64,000 nucleotides of DNA from positions 124,001-188,000 of the forward strand of contig JAKFUZ010000006.1 of the NCBI GenBank assembly GCA_021732445.1, in the 5' to 3' direction. The notes beneath the pieces were generated by a model. That model saw only the letters and a list, made by a program, of their open reading frames with translations. It ran no database searches and was not told the DNA's origin. Below, piece by piece: positions 60,487 through 64,000 of the stretch. Within the stretch, counting starts at the first letter, position 1, and each line of letters starts with the position of its first letter. The DNA is from Sphingomonas sp. Lineage in GTDB: Bacteria; Pseudomonadota; Alphaproteobacteria; Sphingomonadales; Sphingomonadaceae. Both the position numbers and the translations under genes were made by a program.

Positions 60487-61413
60487 ATGAACGACATCAC
60501 CCCGCGCGCTTTCCCGGCCGAGCCGCGTCAGCGCAAGCCCGACTGGATCCGCGTCAAGGCGCCGACCAGCGCGGGCTTTGCCGAAACCAAGGCGCTGATG
60601 CGGCGGCTGAACCTTGCCACGGTGTGCGAGGAAGCGGCCTGCCCCAATATTGGCGAATGCTGGACCAAAAAACACGCCACGGTGATGATTCTGGGCGATG
60701 TCTGCACCAGGGCGTGCGCGTTTTGCAATGTAAAGACGGGCATGCCGCGCACGGTGGACCCGCTGGAGCCGCAGCACACCGCCGATGCCGTGGCCGAGCT
60801 GGGGCTGGAACACATCGTAATTACCTCGGTCGACCGAGATGACCTGCCGGATGGCGGGGCGGGGCAGTTCGTCAAGGTGATTGAGGCATTGCGGCGAACC
60901 ACGCCCGCCACGACGATCGAAATTCTCACGCCCGATTTCCGCAACAAGGCCCAAAGTGCGGTTGAGGCAATCGTCGCCGCGCGGCCCGATGTGTATAATC
61001 ACAATCTGGAGACGGTGCCGCGGCTCTATCCGACGATTCGCCCCGGCGCGCGCTATTATGCGTCGCTGCGGCTGCTCGAATCGATCAAGCGGCATGATCC
61101 GTCGATCTTCACCAAATCGGGTGTCATGCTCGGGCTTGGGGAGGAGCGGCTCGAAGTGCATCAGGTGATGGACGACATGCGCTCTGCCGACATTGATTTC
61201 CTCACGATGGGGCAATATCTCCAGCCAACGCCGCGCCATGCCAGGGTGGCCGAATTTGTAACGCCTGACGCGTTTGGCGCCTATGCCGCAATCGCACGGG
61301 CCAAGGGGTTTTTGCTGGTGGCGAGTTCGCCGCTTACCCGTTCCAGCTATCATGCAGGCGATGATTTTCGGGCGCTTCGGGCCGCGCGCGAGGCGCGGCT
61401 GGGCGCTGGCTGA
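60487..61413 (+). CDS. lipA: Lipoyl synthase
   Basis: 308 residues. Radical SAM enzyme that inserts sulfur into octanoyl groups. Auxiliary cluster cysteines C47, C52, C58 ([12 protein letters not shown]) and radical SAM cysteines C73, C77, C80 (CTRACAFC). GGAGG lies three bases before the ATG at 60487, a close but usable site. Followed by the COQ10-like gene. Confidence 0.98.
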   Translation: MNDITPRAFPAEPRQRKPDWIRVKAPTSAGFAETKALMRRLNLATVCEEAACPNIGECWTKKHATVMILGDVCTRACAFCNVKTGMPRTVDPLEPQHTADAVAELGLEHIVITSVDRDDLPDGGAGQFVKVIEALRRTTPATTIEILTPDFRNKAQSAVEAIVAARPDVYNHNLETVPRLYPTIRPGARYYASLRLLESIKRHDPSIFTKSGVMLGLGEERLEVHQVMDDMRSADIDFLTMGQYLQPTPRHARVAEFVTPDAFGAYAAIARAKGFLLVASSPLTRSSYHAGDDFRALRAAREARLGAG

Positions 61414-61419
61414 GCGGCA

Positions 61420-61902
61420 ATGCCACGCCACGGCGAAACCCGGCACTTACCCTATACGCCCGAACAGATGTTCGCGCTTGTCGCCGATGTGAAGCGCTAT
61501 GCCGAGTTTTTGCCATGGGTAAGCGCCATTCGTGTGCGCAGCGACAGCGAGACGCAGATGGTCGCTGACATGATTGTGGGGTTCAAGGGGCTGCGCGAGA
61601 CCTTTACGTCAAAGGTCGACAAGGCCCGCCCGAGCCGAATCCATGTCGATTATGTCGATGGCCCGCTCAAATTTCTGCGGAACGACTGGGCGTTTCAGAG
61701 CGACGGAGCCGGCGGGTGCCTTGTCGATTTTTCGGTCGATTTCGCTTTCAAGAACCGCGTGTTCGAAATGCTGGCTGGCCAGGTGTTCGACCGGGCACTG
61801 CGCCGGATGATCGGCGCGTTTGAGGAGCGTGCCGCCGTGCTCTATTCGGGCAGTGTCGCGGCGCCCGGCAGCAACAGTTCAAGCGCGCACAGCGCAGCCT
61901 GA
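61420..61902 (+). CDS. COQ10/RatA family START-domain protein
   Basis: 160 residues. Ligand-binding START fold ([23 protein letters not shown]). In alphaproteobacteria such proteins are thought to bind ubiquinone; the name RatA from E. coli implies a toxin and should not be assumed. Six bases after lipA. The last 61 bases overlap the convergent CinA gene. Confidence 0.93.
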   Translation: MPRHGETRHLPYTPEQMFALVADVKRYAEFLPWVSAIRVRSDSETQMVADMIVGFKGLRETFTSKVDKARPSRIHVDYVDGPLKFLRNDWAFQSDGAGGCLVDFSVDFAFKNRVFEMLAGQVFDRALRRMIGAFEERAAVLYSGSVAAPGSNSSSAHSAA

Positions 61903-62363
61903 AGGCGCACACCGCCGCGGCCAAGATCACCAAAATCGCGCCGGTCGGCCACTACATTGGCCGGGTCATCGCCTTTTTCCGCGCGGGCAAACACCACAGT
62001 GCCTACGGGTTTTTTAAGCGTGCCGCCGCCGGGCCCTGCCACCCCGGTGATGGCGACCGCCACGTCCGCGCCGCTCGCCGCGAGCGCGCCTTGCGCCATG
62101 CTCCACGCAACCGCGACCGACACCGCGCCGAACGTGTCGATAATGTCGGTGCTGACGTTCAGCAGCGCGTGCTTTGCGTCGTTGGCATAGGTCACAAAGC
62201 CAAAGGTAAACACATCCGAGGCGCCGGGAATTTCGGTGAGCGCGGCCGACACCAGCCCGCCGGTGCAGCTCTCGGCCACCGTTATCGTGCGCCCCGCATC
62301 CCGGTTTGCGTCGACAGCGCGGCGCGCGGCGGCGAGCAGTTCGGCGGGGAGAATGGAGTCCAT
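61842..62363 (-). CDS. CinA C-terminal domain protein (PncC-like amidase)
   Basis: 173 residues. Likely deamidates nicotinamide mononucleotide. [20 protein letters not shown] and [13 protein letters not shown] are diagnostic. Only the C-terminal CinA domain is present, as usual. The ATG at 62363 follows the previous stop by one base. Its 3' end overlaps the COQ10-like gene on the other strand. Confidence 0.94.
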   Translation of the reverse strand: MDSILPAELLAAARRAVDANRDAGRTITVAESCTGGLVSAALTEIPGASDVFTFGFVTYANDAKHALLNVSTDIIDTFGAVSVAVAWSMAQGALAASGADVAVAITGVAGPGGGTLKKPVGTVVFARAEKGDDPANVVADRRDFGDLGRGGVRLQAALCALELLLPGAATLPE

Positions 62364-62364
62364 C

Positions 62365-62904
62365 TCAGCGCTCGCCCGCCTTGCAGATGGGCAGCGGCAC
62401 GCGCTTGTTCGTGCGCTTGGCGTCACTTAACTGGAGGATGGAGACGATCATACCCGCAGTGTTGCGCGGCGGAAGCGGCTCGGCAAGCGTCATGATCCGG
62501 TTGATCGCCGGGCAGTCCGCCGGCTGAAGCTGTTTGGTGATCAGCGGCGCGACCAGCGTTGCGAGCAGCGGGCGGGCAAGCGCTGACCCCACCGCCGCCT
62601 GTGCAATTGGTCCGCCTACCTTGCTGATCGTTGCCTGGGCCTGCGGCCACGCATTTTCGGCCTCGGCGCGGTAGCGGCTGAGAAACGCGCCAGATGTCTG
62701 GCGCAGCAGCGCATCAGATGGCAGCGTCGCGCTGCACACCTGGCCTGCCTGCAGCACAAGTTCCGGCATGATCGACGTCACCAGCGCCTCGGCTTCAGGC
62801 GCCGTTACGCACGGGATGGGGATGGACGCGGCAACCGTTTGCCCGGTGCTGGCGCTGGCGCCCAGGCACAGCAGGCATGTGGCGGCAAGGGAGAGCGTGC
62901 GCAT
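62365..62904 (-). CDS. Exported hypothetical protein
   Basis: 179 residues. Signal peptide (~1-22), then a mature helical protein with three or four cysteines (PCVTAPE, GQVCSAT, ADCPAI, PICKAG). No family recognised by eye. Sits between ispDF, whose stop is about three bases upstream, and the CinA gene, so it probably belongs to the ispDF transcript. Confidence 0.78.
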   Translation of the reverse strand: MRTLSLAATCLLCLGASASTGQTVAASIPIPCVTAPEAEALVTSIMPELVLQAGQVCSATLPSDALLRQTSGAFLSRYRAEAENAWPQAQATISKVGGPIAQAAVGSALARPLLATLVAPLITKQLQPADCPAINRIMTLAEPLPPRNTAGMIVSILQLSDAKRTNKRVPLPICKAGER

Positions 62905-62907
62905 GGG

Positions 62908-64000
62908 CTATATCCTGATTGTGGCGATGGCTTGCGCGGCTATGCCTTCGCCGCGCCCGGTAAAGCCGAGTTTTTCGGTGGTGGTCGCCTTGATGCTTAC
63001 TTGATCGGCCCCAAGCCCGAGCAGTGCCGCGATGCGCGATTGCATGACGGCGCGGTGCGGGCCGATTTTCGGCGCCTCGCAAATGAGCGTCAGGTCGATA
63101 AAGTCGATGGCGCCGCCCTTGTCCGCAATCAGCCGCGCGGCGTGCTGGAGAAATTGCGCCGATGCGGCCCCCCGCCATTGCGGGTCGCTCGGCGGAAAAT
63201 GCGTGCCGATATCGCCGGCGGCAATCGTGCCCAGCAGCGCATCGGTGATCGCATGGAGCGCGACATCGGCGTCGCTGTGCCCTGACAGGCCCTTGTCATG
63301 GGGAATGCGCACACCGCCCAGCCACAATTCTTCGCCCGCTTCGAGCCGGTGAACGTCAAACCCCTGCGCGCTGCGGCTGCGCAGCGGTTGCGCCGCGCGC
63401 GTCTCGGCGGCGGCGATGTCGGCCGGATAGGTGATTTTCTCAAGCATCACATCACCTTCGACAAGCGCCACCTCAAGCCCGTCGGCCCGCAGCATCTGCG
63501 CGTCGTCGGTTGCCTCTATAGCATCAGGCCAGCGCCTGTGGGCAGCCAGAATTTCCTCGAAACGAAACGCCTGCGGCGTCTGCACCCGCCACAAGCCGTC
63601 GCGCGGTACGGTCGCGCCGAGCAGCGTGTCGCCCTGGGCCAGGGTATCGGCCACAGGCAGTACGGGAATGGCGCCGGGCGCCGTGTCGAGCGCGGTGACG
63701 AGCCGGTCGATCACATCGGCGCCCAGAAATGGCCGGGCGGCATCATGGATCAGCACCCGCGCCGTGCCGCCCGCCGCCGCAATCGCCTCCAGCCCCGCCC
63801 GGACCGAGGCACGGCGAGTGTCGCCGCCGGTTGCGTGCCAGACATCACCCACAGCTTCGGCAAGCAGCGCCTCCTGCCCGCCGCCGATCACCACGATTAT
63901 CCGGTCGATTGCCGGGTGCGCGGCAAAAGCGGCGTAACTATGCGCAACCAGCGGCCGGTGGTTTACCGCCGCGAATTGCTTGGGCAGCGCCCCGCCAAGC
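62908..64000 (-). CDS. ispDF: Bifunctional IspD/IspF isoprenoid enzyme, 5' end missing
   Basis: The frame is open to base 64000, so the start lies beyond the window; an internal GTG at 63894 is not the start. IspD part: LPKQFAAVNHRPL near the visible end, VLIHDAARPFLG and the ATDDAQM region. IspF part (C-terminal ~160 residues): QGFDVHRLE, GLSGHSDADVALHAI, GDIGTHFPPSD and FTGRGEG. Catalyses two non-consecutive steps of the MEP pathway. The fusion is common in alphaproteobacteria. Confidence 0.96.
   Translation of the reverse strand, partial: LGGALPKQFAAVNHRPLVAHSYAAFAAHPAIDRIIVVIGGGQEALLAEAVGDVWHATGGDTRRASVRAGLEAIAAAGGTARVLIHDAARPFLGADVIDRLVTALDTAPGAIPVLPVADTLAQGDTLLGATVPRDGLWRVQTPQAFRFEEILAAHRRWPDAIEATDDAQMLRADGLEVALVEGDVMLEKITYPADIAAAETRAAQPLRSRSAQGFDVHRLEAGEELWLGGVRIPHDKGLSGHSDADVALHAITDALLGTIAAGDIGTHFPPSDPQWRGAASAQFLQHAARLIADKGGAIDFIDLTLICEAPKIGPHRAVMQSRIAALLGLGADQVSIKATTTEKLGFTGRGEGIAAQAIATIRI

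Noticed and set aside
61420..61902. Toxin gene ratA of a toxin-antitoxin pair
   Set aside because: No antitoxin partner (RatB) is next to it and the family in alphaproteobacteria is better explained as COQ10-like lipid binding.

Overview
The window is 64 kb of GC-rich DNA, about 62% GC in a line counted by hand and similar elsewhere by eye. It is densely packed with housekeeping genes. The best fit is an alphaproteobacterium, most likely of the order Sphingomonadales. The reasons are the divergent pckA / chvI-chvG-hprK-rapZ-EIIA-HPr arrangement, HdaA followed by PPK1 and Ppx, a DUF3597 protein, lipA followed by a COQ10-like protein and a CinA-domain protein, a fused IspDF enzyme, and a ParA/SPOR cluster. 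The genus cannot be fixed from sequence reading alone. I see no rRNA, CRISPR array, insertion sequence, integrase or prophage gene. The longest gaps without a gene are about 210 bases (11215-11422 and 22807-23018); both are spacers between divergent genes and show no strong motif.

Layout. 1-9624: the 3' end of an S9 peptidase, valS with an unusual AT-rich internal segment, a MATE exporter, hemB, an acetyltransferase and a membrane/spermidine-synthase fusion. 9626-13646: a lipoprotein, tRNA-Arg(ACG), phenylalanine hydroxylase, rmuC and a SpoU methyltransferase. 13653-19786: the regulatory PTS and two-component operon (HPr, EIIA, RapZ, HprK, ChvG, ChvI), divergent from pckA. 19831-22806: small uncharacterised proteins, NfeD and a band-7 protein. 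23019-26206: guaB, an RsmB-like methyltransferase and a TPR protein. 26224-31812: the envelope operon lptD-surA-pdxA-rsmA. 31965-34442: pepA, holC and ndk. 34512-36561: purM and a purN-YjbR fusion. 36625-42240: an exported protein, hdaA, ppk1 and ppx. 42237-48069: rnd, aspS, an amino acid permease, ppk2 and ruvX. 48066-52574: a DUF3089 hydrolase and gatCAB. 52604-57424: an exported protein, a Sel1/SPOR protein, ParA, its small partner and a TPR/SPOR protein. 57434-64000: pyrC', pyrB, carbonic anhydrase, lipA, a COQ10-like protein, a CinA-domain protein, an exported protein and ispDF, which runs off the right edge.

How the genes work together. Many start and stop codons overlap (ATGA or GTGA), so translational coupling is common. 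The HPr/EIIA/HprK/RapZ set has no sugar permease beside it. It sits with ChvG/ChvI and pckA, which suggests control of carbon metabolism rather than sugar uptake. Three polyphosphate enzymes (PPK1, Ppx, PPK2) lie within 9.1 kb. gatCAB and aspS together fit indirect amidation of tRNA.

I did not find a clearly new large system. The stretches that most deserve a second look are the ParA/RHH-like/SPOR module (53.5-57.4 kb), the AT-rich insertion in valS, the purN-YjbR fusion, and two exact 15-bp tandem duplications, one of which creates a stop codon.
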